Positions 1-12,149 of a stretch of DNA of 64,000 nucleotides are shown piece by piece. The position numbers and the translations under genes were made by a program. The notes under the pieces are model-generated. The model was not told the origin of the DNA and made no database searches. It worked only from the letters and a program-made list of their open reading frames with translations. The DNA is taken from positions 3,548,718-3,612,717 of the forward strand of contig NC_041004.1 in the NCBI RefSeq assembly GCF_004193775.1, given 5' to 3'. Numbering within the stretch: the stretch's first letter is position 1; each line of letters opens with the position of its first letter. The DNA comes from Glycine soja (Eukaryota > Streptophyta > Magnoliopsida > Fabales > Fabaceae).

Positions 1-3000
1 AACTAGCGTGTGTTTTGCTAGATGATAAGGTTCAACCCTAACCTGTGCAAAAAGTTACGTTTAGTTTTGTGAAGGGTCTTAATTTTTCTATTACGCGTTT
101 AGGTCATCTTTTATTTATTAATAATATAATATTATTTCTCTCCTTTAAAATACAATACTATTTTTATATTGTGAGATCTATTTGAAAAATTTTAGTAAGT
201 TTTTTTTTTATTGAAGTGAAAGTTAATTGAATTGAATAGAATAAAAAAGTGATATGACATTATAGAAAAATATGAAATAAAATATGTAGTAGAAAAACTC
301 ATTTGCATATGTTTCTTCAATGGTGATATCCTAATATCTTCATGAAACATGATATATCAAATTGTTCCTTAAACATTATATCACTTTTTTTTTCCTGAAT
401 AGATATTACTTTTTCTAACCAATAAAAAAATGGCATGTCATCTAAATTTTTCAAATTATCCTTAACGACATCTTACTGTGGTTCTTGTACCAAATTGGTA
501 GGCACGTTTTCGTGAGATTTGAGTGCATAGTTGGTTTCCATTATGTACATGCTCTTCTTCCTCCTTAATTTATAATCGATGCCTTTGTCATATTTTCACC
601 TCATTTGTGAAGGTCAGGATGTCCTACAACTATAGGCGCATTTGCAAGACTACACCACCTCCAACATTTTTTTCTCTTCTTCATGTCCCCATTCGATCAA
701 CCTCGATCTCCTTCAATTTTCTCCTCACTCTTGCATGAATTCTCAAATATATTTATCTATGTTTCCATCCATGCAGAAATTATTAAGAATTAGGTATCTA
801 CAGAAAAATCCTGGGCTGAAAAACTCATATGGGTTTATTCTAATTTGGGTTTTCTTAGCACTAATCACAGGGTGTTTAATCAATGTTCTCTCTTGAAAAC
901 CAAGGATTGCAATGCCATGAAGATAGGGTTATGAGAAGAAGAAAAAGTAGAAGTCATATGTGATTTTTAATAAATAAAAAATTGACTAACACTTACTAAA
1001 AATGATTTTATTGTTATATGGTTTTCACACCTCTTACTATAACAAAATCGTGATTTCATTATACAATGAATCATATATTTTTTTCGCCTTAAATATAAAA
1101 ACGGAAACACATTTTCATTGTATAAAAAAGAGATGAAAAAAATTACACAATGAAGACGTATTTTCACATGTAAAATCCAAAACAAAAACACATTTTAAAC
1201 AAAAAAAAAATACACAATGAAAATAAAATTCCCTTGTGTGTCTCAATGAAGATCAGAACAAAATCGTATTTCTCTTGCATATTTATTTTTTGTTTTAAAA
1301 ATACAAAATGAAAATACAACTTCATTGTGTGTCTCATGAACAAAACTAACACAATTGTATTTTTGTTGTGTATTTAACAAGGGATGATGAGAAAGAGGAC
1401 ACAAATGAAAGGAAGGGAAAAGGAAAGAGATGTGAAGTGTTTAAATAAAGGGATAAAATAATCTTTTTGAAAAAATTTAAAATTTTATAGGAACCAATAA
1501 TAACTCAAAGGATAAGAAGTCCACGTCCACCTTCAAGTTTGGACTCAGAACCCATTATAGTTCACCGTAGTTAACTTTTCATCATAAAATTCTTCTATTA
1601 TTGAAGTTAGAAGTTTATCTATCCCAAGTCCCAATCTTAAACCTACTAAAATTGAACTTTCTTTCTCCATAAAATTGGAAAATGAAAAATCACTGATGCA
1701 AGTACTCATTCGAAGGAAAATTTGATTTCACTTTGAAATTTATTCCAATTAACTTTTCAATCCACTTGAAAGCTCATCTTTTGAGCTTTTAAATCCTCTT
1801 GAAAACTATTGATGCATGTCTTAACTCTTAACTACATAAGCAATCATTGGGAGACTAGACTTTGGTTATTCAAAATTGCTAATTTGTAGGGCTTGCTATT
1901 GTGGCAGGAAGTAAAATAACTAAGGTACAAATAAGAGGGAGAATTCAATTCTGATTTCATATACCAATAGATACAAGCTTTCCTCATATGTAGGTGACAT
2001 AATGAAATTGAAAGAGCAAACTTAACCACCTAGCTGTAATCCTATAAGCAGAAATTGCAGAACTTATTCACCAATCAAAATGATGCTTCATTTTGTTACT
2101 GCTGATTTTATTACCAACTTGAAAATATCAATTACCAAGATGAAATGTTTTAAGTTAAATTTACCGAAATAAAATTGAATTAAATATAAATTGTTCAATC
2201 TTCGTCCAATGAATTTGATTCCCTAACTACGGGTGTGTTTGATTTTATGTTTGAGATGCTTAAACTGAAGTTTGACCCAATCCAACAAAACACATGTTTT
2301 TCTGTAGAGGTGCCTTTTTAAATTGTGTCAACTACAAAACAAATACGCACCACATCCAATAGAGCCCGAAACACATAAATAACTTCTCTCTCCCTCCATT
2401 TATCTTCCTTTCAGTCTCATGTGGAACTTATGAGCTTATTATAATTTCAGTTTTTGGTTTTTCACTTCTTTATCATGCACTACGCATTTAAACATATAGT
2501 AACTCATTTGGCAGAAGCAAGTGATCACACTTATTGTCTCCACCAAAAAAAAAAAAAAGGTAATTACACTTATTGGGAAGACCTGATTATGGGGGAATAA
2601 AAGAAAGAAAAATAATCTGCTACCCAAATGTTATCTAATAATGTCATGCCCTTTGTCTTCTACTCTTCTTCCTCCAGGATGCTAGCCATCAAATGCCCTT
2701 TGTCTTCTACACTTCTTCTAAGTGCATGTTTGACTATGCATTACGTCAACCCAAAAAATAGATTCAGTTTTACATTTTAACGTAAAAGCTTGAAATAGAT
2801 GCTTCACATTTTCACATCACATATGTGCTACTTTGGGTGTTTGATGCAGAACCAAACACCCTCTAAGTGTTAAATTCTAAAGGGTATAAATTATACACTT
2901 TCTCTAATAGGTATTACCGTCAAAAGCACCATCAAACATATTTGTTTCAATTGTATGGTTGAAAGTGTTTGGATTGTGATCATATTCTGTGATGAAACAG

Positions 3001-3130
3001 ACCCTACACCAGAAGTAATTCAGAATCTAATGTATCTATGTACTTGCCATATACACACACTGAATGGACAAAAAATACACTGACAATAACTACTCATTGA
3101 AAAATACAGATTGCCATAGGCAAACTACAG
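1..3130. other. AT-rich intergenic DNA
   Basis: No coding region is supported here. All open frames are short and of low complexity. The stretch holds a roughly 90-bp direct repeat (listed separately) and a 50-bp-spaced direct repeat of a CTTTGTCTTCTAC motif near 2645 and 2695. Segments near 2230-2330 and 2730-2900 contain GTGTTTGAT-type sequence that resembles decayed small DNA transposons, but I could not define ends. Confidence 0.6.
1205..1376. repeat. Two-copy ~90-bp direct repeat (ACACAATGAAAAT...TTGTGTGTCTC)
   Basis: Two adjacent imperfect copies begin near 1210 and 1300. Each carries an AATGAAAAT block followed by a TTGTGTGTCTCAATGAA-like block and then AACAAAA. A weaker related copy lies near 1140. 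Short repeats of this kind occur in subterminal regions of some plant DNA transposons, but no terminal repeats or target duplications were found, so no family is assigned. Confidence 0.5.
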
Positions 3131-3149
3131 ACAGTATTTGACCCAAATT

Positions 3150-3582
3150 TCACTTCTTTACAAAGAATGCACTAAGAGTGAAATTATGATAAAAAAATAT
3201 ATGCACATGAATAACAAACTAGAAAACAGTGGAAGGGGTAAAGGTATTCGTAATCTTTGTATTGATGCAGATTCTATTGTTACTATGAAGCTTCTTACTG
3301 TACCTCCTATTTATAATAATCACTATGCTCATATGGCAAGGCATTGGTTGTCTAAAGATTGACATGAGAAAATTGCTCATATTTTTCCTGAAGGTAATTC
3401 AGTTGCTGCTGCACTAATTGGAAAGGGTCATGATTTCCCTTTTGGAATTCACTGATTTGATTTTGGTCCTTCCTTTTGCTGTAATATGTTGTTAGCTGAC
3501 TCTTGGGGTGTTTCTTATTCCTGAAGAATTCCTTTGTAGTTCTGGTTGTTAGCCTCAGTTTGGTAAAAAAAAAAAAAAAATA
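3150..3582 (+). mobile_element. LINE (L1-type) 3' tail, 5'-truncated, with poly(A)
   Basis: Translation on the plus strand gives a decayed plant-LINE RNase H C-terminus: an IDADS segment near 3260, then HIFPEGNSVAAALIGKGHD near 3386-3445 (the family pattern is H-I-x-R-E-x-N-x-x-A-D-A-L-A), then a stretch resembling the ADSWGVSY C-terminal tail. Stop codons interrupt it. It ends in an A16 run at 3566-3581, as expected for a reverse-transcribed poly(A) end. No clean target duplication was found, so the 5' limit is approximate. Confidence 0.6.
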
Positions 3583-4350
3583 GTGAAAGGATTTGAATAG
3601 TATGCATAAGTTCATATGTTCTAATTAACTTCAATGTCACCATTAAAAAAACTATAAAATACTTATCGTTAACAGATATAATTACACTTAATTTTCTAAG
3701 TGCATCCAATTTCTTTAAGGGGATTAACTATATTTGGCCCCTAATTAAGTCAGCTGGGTTAAGTACACTAAATCCACAATAATGTAATTCAAGACATTAT
3801 TGTTAAAGTTATCAAACTTTCAAGTACAACAATGGCATGATATATCTCATGCTACAACGAATAAAATTCATATTCAACTAGTTTACCAAACCCTTCACAA
3901 CCCACTGACTCATAATAACAGCAACAATAACCAAACGGGAGTGAGCACACAAATTCAGCTGTATAACCCCTCCAAAACACTTAAAAGCAAGTTACTAAAA
4001 CGATTCCAGGTACAATACATGTAAGAGAAATGAGTGCCATATCAAAAGATAAACAGCACCATGTTATTGTAAGAGCAATGATATAACAATTGCTTTTTAT
4101 CATATTGTGATCTCTTGAATGTTGATGCTGATCATGATATCCAGCATCAATAATGATGTGCGCATCATATATACAAATCTTTTGACAAAATTGAAGAATA
4201 AGAAACATAAAAGACAATCAAATAATTTTCGCAAGAATCAATATCTCAATTCTATGTGACTCCTATCTCCCCTGTCCACAATAGCCTGACAGAAAAAAGA
4301 AAGAAACCAAAAACATTAGATTTAGCAAAAACAGAATATCATCGTTACAT
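3583..4350. other. Intergenic DNA downstream of the kinase gene
   Basis: AT-rich sequence without a supported gene. It lies 3' of the minus-strand kinase gene, so part of it may be 3' UTR or terminator sequence. No polyadenylation site was assigned. Confidence 0.5.
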
Positions 4351-4570
4351 AGAGCTGGTTTGTTTAAACTTATTCGTTGAAAAAAGTATTTATTTTATAA
4401 AATAAACAGCTTTATATTTTTTTAGTTTGTTTGTCTAAACTGTTTCTACTTAAAAAGGAACAATTTTCTGCTTATTTCGATAAGAAAATCCTATATGCTT
4501 ATTAAATAAGTGCTTTTTAAAAAAATGTTTATTTTAAAATTGCTTATTTTAAGTTTAAACAAACTGGCCC
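4351..4570. mobile_element. Small inverted-repeat element (MITE-like), ~220 bp
   Basis: The left end (CTGGTTTGTTTAAACTTA, near 4354) and the right end (TAAGTTTAAACAAACTGGCC, 4550-4569) are near-perfect inverted repeats about 20 bp long. The interior is AT-rich and also partly self-complementary. Length and structure fit a non-autonomous DNA transposon, possibly hAT-like, but the flanks give no clear target duplication. It lies just 3' of the kinase gene. Confidence 0.6.
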
Positions 4571-4731
4571 ATCTGGTCAATCAATAAGAATGGACTATAC
4601 TACCACAGCACACTATGGATGAAACCAGTAATTAGATCTCAATAAACCTTGAGCATCACAAAAGTAATTCAAACTTCATAGGGAAAATATATAAGATGCA
4701 TGCCTTATCTAGCATTTACAGTGCCACGAAA

Positions 4732-7700
4732 TTATTCAGAAGCTGTTGTTGGAACTCGGAGTACTTGCTGAAGAAAGCGTGCTGCAAGTCGTTGAGTGAT
4801 CCCACCCACGACACGCCCCCCAAGTTGGCGTGCCTCAGGTTGCTCAAGGACCTGTTCATATTAAATATCGTTTTTTGTAAAATTACAATTGCAAAAAAAA
4901 AAAAAAAAAGCTGAAAAAGTTTCAATTCAATTCCACTAAATACTTTTAAGAGAAATTTATTAATGTAAATAAGCAAATTTCAACAGTTAACTTTGTCCCA
5001 TATCTAAACTAATATACAATTCACTTTTCAAGATCATCTTAGCTCTTAATAGCATTGCCTATTTTTTAATGTTGATTGAGGGCTATAGTAATAGTTTGCT
5101 ATATTTTGGTTGCATGGACACATCTTTTCAACTATCAAAGTCCTTGATCCATTTCTCCATCATACAACATGTTTAGATGCTCCATGATTGAAATGTTCAC
5201 AAACTACCTTTCAATTTAGTATGCAATGATATTTACAAAATGCTCTGTTAAAATAACTTAATCACCTGTAGTATTGGCAGCAAAATAGCTGGATCAAAAT
5301 CGTTGGAGGATCGAAGAAGTCCCCATATTCTAATCACTTGATCTCTAAGCTCTATCATGCTTTGCATTTCAGTTTCGGACATCATAAAGGGTCCAGTTGC
5401 ATTGCCATTGAAGACAAGGGTCCTAACGAAGTCAGGAATATACCGGTATGTTTCAGACATTGAGCCAAGAGTAAAAGCTTCAGATACACTAGCAGCCTCT
5501 TTTATAACTAGATTCCTCAGCTCTTCACCATCTGGACTCAATAATACCTTTAGGACAGGTTGTAAAGCTTCTTTAGCAGAGAAATCTCTATCCTTTTTCC
5601 CCTGGTCCAGCAGATTTTCAAGTCTATTCCATCTGCACTGGACCAGATTAATGAATATTCAACTGCACTTCATATAAATTATTCTACAGCATCAAGTTCA
5701 AACAACAATGGATTAAAGATAGTAGCATGTTGCAAACCTGAACTTCCCATCCTTGAAAAGCAACTCAATAAGAGCATCTCTTAGATATGGATTTGGATCT
5801 GTTAGGAGCCTTTTAGCAAAATATGGGTATGATGCAGCAAGTACCTTAAAATTGGGATCAGCATACAATGCTAAACCTTCTAAAACAGTTAGAGACCTAA
5901 ATATTAATGCGTAGTATGCTGGAACTGTCAACAGAAGGGGGAAAGAACAGAAAAATAAAAGTCAACCGATCAGAGTCTGCACGAAAGTTAGGATTTGGGA
6001 ATAAGCAGTAAATATTTATAAATCACTCTAATATAGGAAAAGAAATGATAGGAAATGATAAGTCACTGAAAAGAATAGTTTATCTCACCATTAAATGGAT
6101 ACTGATACAAAACATTTCCCAGACCATCCACTAGTGTCTTAAAGTTGAGCTCACTCACAGTATAATTAAGTGCATCATCAAAAAAGTTTCGAAGTGCTGG
6201 CACAATTGGAGATACATCAACATCCCTTGATAAAAAATTAAGATCATAGTAGTCACGAGCCATGGCCTCATAGTCTCGGTTAACCAAGTGAACAACATGA
6301 CCAATTATGGCATATCTTGCTTCTTCTGGAGTCTCACTCATCATGCCAAAATCAAGAAAAGCAAGCTTTCCTTCAGGTGTTGCCAAAAGATTCCCAGGAT
6401 GAGGGTCTGCATGAAAATATCCATACTCGAGTAACTGTCTGAGACTGCACTGTATGCCTGCGTTTACCAGATCCAAGACTTTTAATCCTTGTCTCTCAAT
6501 TGCTTGTTGCTCATTTAGTTTGACTCCATCAACCCACTCCATTGTTAGTACTTTAGCACTTGTATAGTCCCAGAAAATATCAGGAACAAAGATATCTTCC
6601 TTGTCAGCATACAATTTTCTGAACCTCCTTGCATTTTGTCCCTCCTGCAGGAACCTGTCAAAATTAACATTCAATTCCGACAAATATCTTGCATAATTTA
6701 CAAACATGTATCTCTATCCATATGACACATACCACCCTAGGGAAGATTTGAATTACAAATGAAAAGGATAACATGGTTATATGCTTGCCTTTTGCCTAAA
6801 ATTTGGCAAAACTACAAAGGGTTCAATGTTTATTTATGTTTTTTTTTATTTTCATAAACAAGGTTTTAAAAAACAGTCCATGACAGCGGATTTGGCTTCA
6901 GTGTTGAGGTTTTCGGAGTAACCATGACCACAATTACAGCATCATCAAGGATTGCAACAGATGCAAAAAATTACTAATAGATGAATCATGATGCATGCCT
7001 GGCTTCAATTAAAATACAAAGTTTCATATTGGCAGAAGAACTAACCTGCACATAGTTGAGCTCCTGAAAGACTCTACGTGCAAATTCATCAATAAGAGCA
7101 ACAACATCACTGGTGATAAAGTCCACATATTTATTTATGAGAGACCCTAAACCTCTAATTAGGTAGAAGTCCATTCCTATAGCTTCTTCAATATCAGGGC
7201 GTTGAACCTTAACAGCAACAAGTTTCCCAGAGTACTTCAACCGGCCTTTATAAACTTGACCCAAACTGGCTGCTGCTACAGCCGTTGGAGATATAGTAGA
7301 GAAAATAGAGTCAATAGATAGTCCTAGTTCCCTCTCAATGCATGCAAACGCCTCCTCATCAGGAAATGTTGGCAACCCATCCTAGTAAAGCACAGAAATA
7401 ATCAAGGAAACCTAAGTAACCAGTTCATTCATAAACATCTTCACAGCACAAATCAATATATAAAATCCACACAACTCACTGCTACTAATGACTCCACTAT
7501 ATAACTAAATAGAAGATATAAATATAAGGAGGGTTGGATGGTTAAGGGAGAAGGGAAGGGGGAAAAGGTCGCGGGTTTGATCCTTTCTGCAAACAAAACT
7601 AACATTTTAACAACTAGCATTTGCCAATAAAAAAAACTACATAAGTGAATAAATTTTCATTGGATATCATCAACATTGTCCATTGACAATACAATAACAT

Positions 7701-8716
7701 ATGCAACAACAACAACAAAAGACTTATCCAACTAGGTGAAATCAGCTACATGGATCACACGACATCAGTCAATTCAGTTTAAGACCAAATCTTCAGAGAC
7801 CATATAGTCAAATGAAATAGTCAATAGCTTCTTGTGTTGCACATGTACATAATCACTGGACCAATCAAAATTCTCACACAATGCCAAGTTATTTAACCCC
7901 TAGAACATGCTTCACCAGAAAAGTCTAACTGGCTACACTACAACAATCAAATTAAGAGCTAAAAGGGTACATAAATTCAATGCCTGAAGTTCAGAGAGCT
8001 CCTCCAGATACTCAGCTGGGCATATATCAGGCCTAGTAGACAATCCCTGACCCAATTTGACAAAAGTTGGTCCCAGCCGAGTGAATGTGTCCCTAAGCTC
8101 AAGAGCACGAATCCTTTTATTCTGATCAAGCACTCCACTTTTCTGGTCCAACAACAGCTTCAACCCAAACAAACCCACCGCACCCAGAACCTGAAGGGCC
8201 CTCCCCACCACCTACAAAAAAAAAGGGTCAAACCAATTCACAAAAATCCAAAACCTGGAACCAAAAAAATCACACCCACAAAAGATATCACGAAAAAGAC
8301 TCAAACTTTGGGAGAAACAGAAGAAGAAAGAGGTGAAAAACCTTGATGGGTTGGGAGCCATATTTGGAGGCCACAAGCTGAGGGGTGTACGAAGTTGCAT
8401 TGGCAGCACGAGCCAGTGCTCTGGCCTCAGCTTGAATGTCATCAGCACGGTTCTCAGGAAACGCAAGCACCTTGATGGATCCATCTCTCGGTGAAGGAGG
8501 TGAACTTGTTGGTTGTGGTGTTGCCTCAACCAAAGCACCACGAGGGTGAGGATTCAGCCATGTTAACCTCGTTGTTCTATTTCTGGTTTTTGTTCTTGGT
8601 CTTGTTCTGGTGATGGTTTTGGCTTTGAAAGAGAGTGATGATGGGGTGGTGGTGATGGGGTTTGAAAAGGAACAAAAGGATGCTACTACCATTGATGATG
8701 CCACTGTAGTAGCCAT
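4732..8716 (-). CDS. ABC1K3: ABC1K3-like chloroplast atypical kinase, seven exons
   Basis: Seven minus-strand exons join in phase to a 722-residue protein: 8716-8342, 8211-7984, 7381-7046, 6644-6089, 5924-5738, 5632-5266 and 4851-4732 (stop TAA 4734-4732). The Ser/Thr/Arg-rich N-terminus looks like a chloroplast transit peptide. ABC1 hallmarks follow: KLGQ (177-180), the AAAS loop (237-240), the VAVK lysine (259), HADPHPGN (391-398) and DFG (411-413), then a long C-terminal region ending in an RLAARFLQQ segment. Family members are plastoglobule proteins affecting prenyl-lipid and tocopherol metabolism and light-stress tolerance; a conventional kinase activity is uncertain for the family. The ABC1K3 assignment rests on remembered similarity to Arabidopsis ABC1K3 (about 711 aa) and is less certain than the ABC1K family call. 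The start is the first ATG after an upstream GTG-initiated extension, which I reject. Intron 2 begins with GC (7983-7982); all others are GT-AG. Nothing suggests loss of function. Confidence 0.93.
7530..7636 (+). mobile_element. tRNA-derived SINE-like element in kinase intron 2
   Basis: The sequence starts GGTTGGATGGTTAAGG and contains GGTTTGATCC at 7574-7583, one transition from a pol III B-box consensus (GGTTCGANNCC). It ends in a CAATAAAAAA tail. A diverged second copy lies at 57838-57946 with the same start and tail, which supports a dispersed family. It sits within an intron and should be spliced out. No target duplication was resolved. Confidence 0.55.
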
Positions 8717-9705
8717 GAGCACTTGCTTCCTTGCTCCACCGCTTTGGTGATGATGTTGTGAAAAGCCAAATCCGAAACCTTTATTGGATTATGGAAATGA
8801 ATGACCAATTTTGAAGAAGTTTGGGTATGGAAATGGTAGAATTTGGACAACCTTGATTATTCAGAATTTGTCACGGAAGCAAAATCGGGGGGTATGGATA
8901 AAAATGTTGTGACATGTCAAAATGTTGGACTTTAGAGATGGTACTATGGTAGGTAAGGTAGGAAACATCTGTGATTTTTTTAAAAAAAAAAAACTCAAAT
9001 AACTCATTTACTTTAATAAAATATATAACTTTCATGTTAATTAACTGTCAAACCCTCATCTAAATACCAATCATAAAAGTATGTATGAAATAATAAACTT
9101 GATTGACTTTTACCATTTCAAGAAAGAAAAAAATTATGCATTCATTATCCTTCTATTAGAAATTATTATCATTTATTATAAATTTGTTAACTTTAATAAA
9201 AATATTTTAAAAGTTATATTAATCATTGAACGAAAATATAAAATTATACTGTACCATTGCATCACAATTAAATTCTTATATTAATTATCTTAAATAATAT
9301 ATTAATGATTTTTTTTAATTGAACGACAGTAAATTTAATATTTTCTCTTGTTATTAAATATTCTAAATATTTGTATAAAACATTTTAGAATTCATTTAAT
9401 CTTTTTTTCGTTAGTTGCTGTTATTAAATATCCTAAGTAATTGTATTTTTTTTATAGAAAGTGATGTATAATACTTTTAGACTTTAATATTTTTATATTA
9501 TTAGATTACCCATGATAAATTAATAATTATTAATAAAAACATAATTAATACATTAGTAATATTTTAAAAAAATAATAAAATTAATTATTTTTATTAGTAG
9601 GTGTTCAAAGTGTGTTTTAAGAGATTAGTTAATACTTACTATTATTTTCAATTTATGCATGATAAAAAGAAGGTCACATCCAAAGCGTAGAAAGGGAATT
9701 CCTAA
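8717..9705. other. 5' flank of the kinase gene and AT-rich spacer
   Basis: The first few hundred bases upstream of the minus-strand start (8717 upward) should hold the promoter and 5' UTR, but no convincing TATA box was identified. From about 8990 to 9660 the DNA is very AT-rich with no gene or defined repeat. Confidence 0.5.
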
Positions 9706-9996
9706 GAGCATCTCTAATGCAAGAAACTCATTTGATTTTCTTAATAATCTTTTTGTGGTCCCTGCATCACTTTCTGTGGTCCCCGCAGTGTCATATCATT
9801 CATAAAAAAACTCATATAGAATTTTACTCCAATGCAAAAAATCATAAGAAACTACAATAAATTCAAACATTAGAGTTTCTTATATAAGAAATTATCCTTA
9901 GTAACCAAGAAATCCACATTGTCACGTCATTATACTCCAATATAGAAGAATTTACAAACAATCGTTTTTTAAGCTAAAAAATCATGAAAGCACCTC
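9706..9996 (-). mobile_element. Tourist-like MITE, copy 1 (PIF/Harbinger type)
   Basis: The element begins GAGCATCTCTAATGCAAGAAACTCAT and is flanked by TAA at 9703-9705 and 9997-9999, matching the 3-bp target preference of PIF/Harbinger elements. It is a reverse-oriented relative of the copy at 34990-35294, sharing the TTTCTTATATAAGAAA and ATCATGAAAGCACCTC blocks. The right end lacks about a dozen terminal bases present in the other copy, seemingly lost between two CTC repeats. Confidence 0.65.
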
Positions 9997-10042
9997 TAAC
10001 AAAAAACTGTACTCCTCATATCCCAAAATAACTATTGTTGTT

Positions 10043-10260
10043 AGTTTTTTTTTTCTGCATTGTCTAGACTAAAAAGGAGCCGTTAGACAAGAACTTTATT
10101 TACTCATGTTTGAGATAGGAACAACATTCCCATTTTGGGAATTTACAGCAAAAGAATGAATACTATTTTAATAACAAACATCATAGCTTAAATGTAAACC
10201 CTCCTTAGCAAACACATCTGTCAGATTATTAGCTTCTCTCAATATATGGACAAAAATGCA
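10043..10260 (-). mobile_element. LINE 3' tail (RNase H end) with poly(A), truncated
   Basis: On the minus strand the segment at about 10255-10180 reads HILREANNLTDVFAKEG, the plant LINE RNase H motif (family HIxREAN...AD.LAKxG), followed by roughly 130 bp of 3' UTR and an A10 run (T10 on plus, 10044-10053). It is 5'-truncated near 10260, and no target duplication was found. Confidence 0.6.
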
Positions 10261-11247
10261 CTGCTATATATAAGGGATATTTTATATAGATAAAAATAAT
10301 AATAAATAAATGAAAAAAAAATCATAATTTTATAAAATTATTCTTACATCATCATTAATTTATTTTTAAATTTTATAATTCATTATTAATATATAAGAAA
10401 TATAAAAAAATTAATGTTGCATTAAAAATTAAAATAATAATTATTTTAGAACAATTCTTTTACATGATAATTATAATTAAGACGAAAGAAATACTAAATC
10501 ACAGAATCACTGTCCTATCAAGCCTTTGTCATTATTAGTTATGAATGGAGTTTAATGCCATTAAATTTAATTCGACCTCGTGCTAGCATAATCCATTTTA
10601 TACGTTGAAACTTACTCTCACTTAACTACTCAACTGCATTAATTAATGTCATTGAATGTGATTTGGTTCATCTTTAACCATTATATACACTACAGACCTC
10701 ATGTGCTTAGGATAAACTTAGTTGTTGCCTAAAAAAAGGATAAACCTATTTGTAGATAAATCAAATTGGCTAAGAATACTAGACAAAATTAACTAACATT
10801 TTCCATATAAAAGGAAAAAAAACACATTGCATGTTAACCAATTTTGTTTTTTTAATAAGAAGAAGAATGTTAACCAATTTTTAATCATTACTAAAAACTA
10901 CTACTTTAATCATGCCCTTTAAAAAGATGAAAACTGTGTAACACTCCAACCGCAAGTTCCTCACCTTGTTACTTGGCGTAGACAAAACTATGACATCAAA
11001 TCATGGTTTAAGTTAACTAAGTATGTTAATTCCAAAGTTGACACAAGTAATAATGGTTTATGTTTTTTAATTAAGTGATCCAGAGTTTAAATAATTGAAT
11101 CTTAATTAATCCTTAAATATAGAATAAATTATGTTAAGAGAAAAATATTTACTTTATGTATGTTCACGATCTCCTAGTGAAAATTTGCCATTATTTTCAT
11201 TAGATCAATTTCATATCAATAACATGGTGAGATTTATTTATTTTTTC
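10261..11247. other. AT-rich intergenic DNA
   Basis: No gene, RNA or defined mobile element is seen. The stretch ends at the 3' LTR of the Ty3/gypsy element. Confidence 0.5.
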
Positions 11248-11845
11248 CAATGGGACCCTAATTTGCGGATTCAATTTTTAGCATCAACAAACTGGAAAAT
11301 CAATTTGGAACTCTATAAAATTGGGGAAAATGAAAGGATAAAGCAAAATTAGAGAAGAAGATGGAAAGAACAACACCACATAATTTGTCACAAAAAATAG
11401 AATTCTTTGATAAGAACCTAAAGTTTCACACAAAAATCAAGAGAGACACTTTCTTAACTGTGTCCAATCTAAAAATTTCATCAAAATTGGCAACAAAATA
11501 TTTAAGGTGTCTATTTATAACTCCTACTAGTAACCCTAAGTGAGGTCATAAGGTCAATAACTAATTTAATAATTAAATGACATAAAAGGAACAATAAAAA
11601 AAAAGGTAACAACCCATCACAAGTCCAAAAATAGGCCCAAAGATATAATTTAAAACAAAAATAAATCTTATTCTAAAAGTTGGTTAAAATAAATGAATTT
11701 CAGTTCTTCTTCTCTTTCATTCATGAGAGAATTTAGTCTCTTATCAAGCTTTTCTTGAAATCTCTTACTCCTTACTCAAGTGATTGGTTCATCTATGTTG
11801 AGTCCACCTAAGTCAAACTCTTCCTCCTTAGATAGTCCTCTATCA
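11248..11845 (-). repeat. 3' LTR of the Ty3/gypsy element
   Basis: It matches 19048-19647 through its length, for example the shared GATTCAATTTTTAGCATCAACAAACTGG-like start and the CTCTATCA end. The outermost bases are CA rather than TG, two transitions from the other LTR. Just inside it, the minus strand reads a purine-rich AAGAATGAGGGTA (11846-11858), a fitting polypurine tract. Confidence 0.85.
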
Positions 11846-12149
11846 TACCCTCATTCTTGAGAAGAATTCGCCCTAGAATTGATTTTAAAGGTAGCTACAT
11901 CACAAATAGAAGTCAGTAACATTAAAAGTGTTGCTCACACCATAGTCTAATAGTAAAATAATTTTATATGCATTATAGTTGCGCTTTAAAACTTGAAAAG
12001 GACCATCTCCCTTTTTCTTGAAGTTAAGATTTCATTTTGGAAGTAAACCTATTCTTCCTCAAGTGAATCCAAACTCAATCACTCGGTTTGATAATCATTT
12101 TCTTTCTCCCCTAATTGGAATATCTAGCATATTAAGCTTTTTTCTCGAT

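Noticed and set aside
8714..8722. Upstream GTG start for the ABC1K protein
   Set aside because: Plant nuclear genes initiate at ATG; the ATG at 8716-8714 gives a normal transit-peptide N-terminus.
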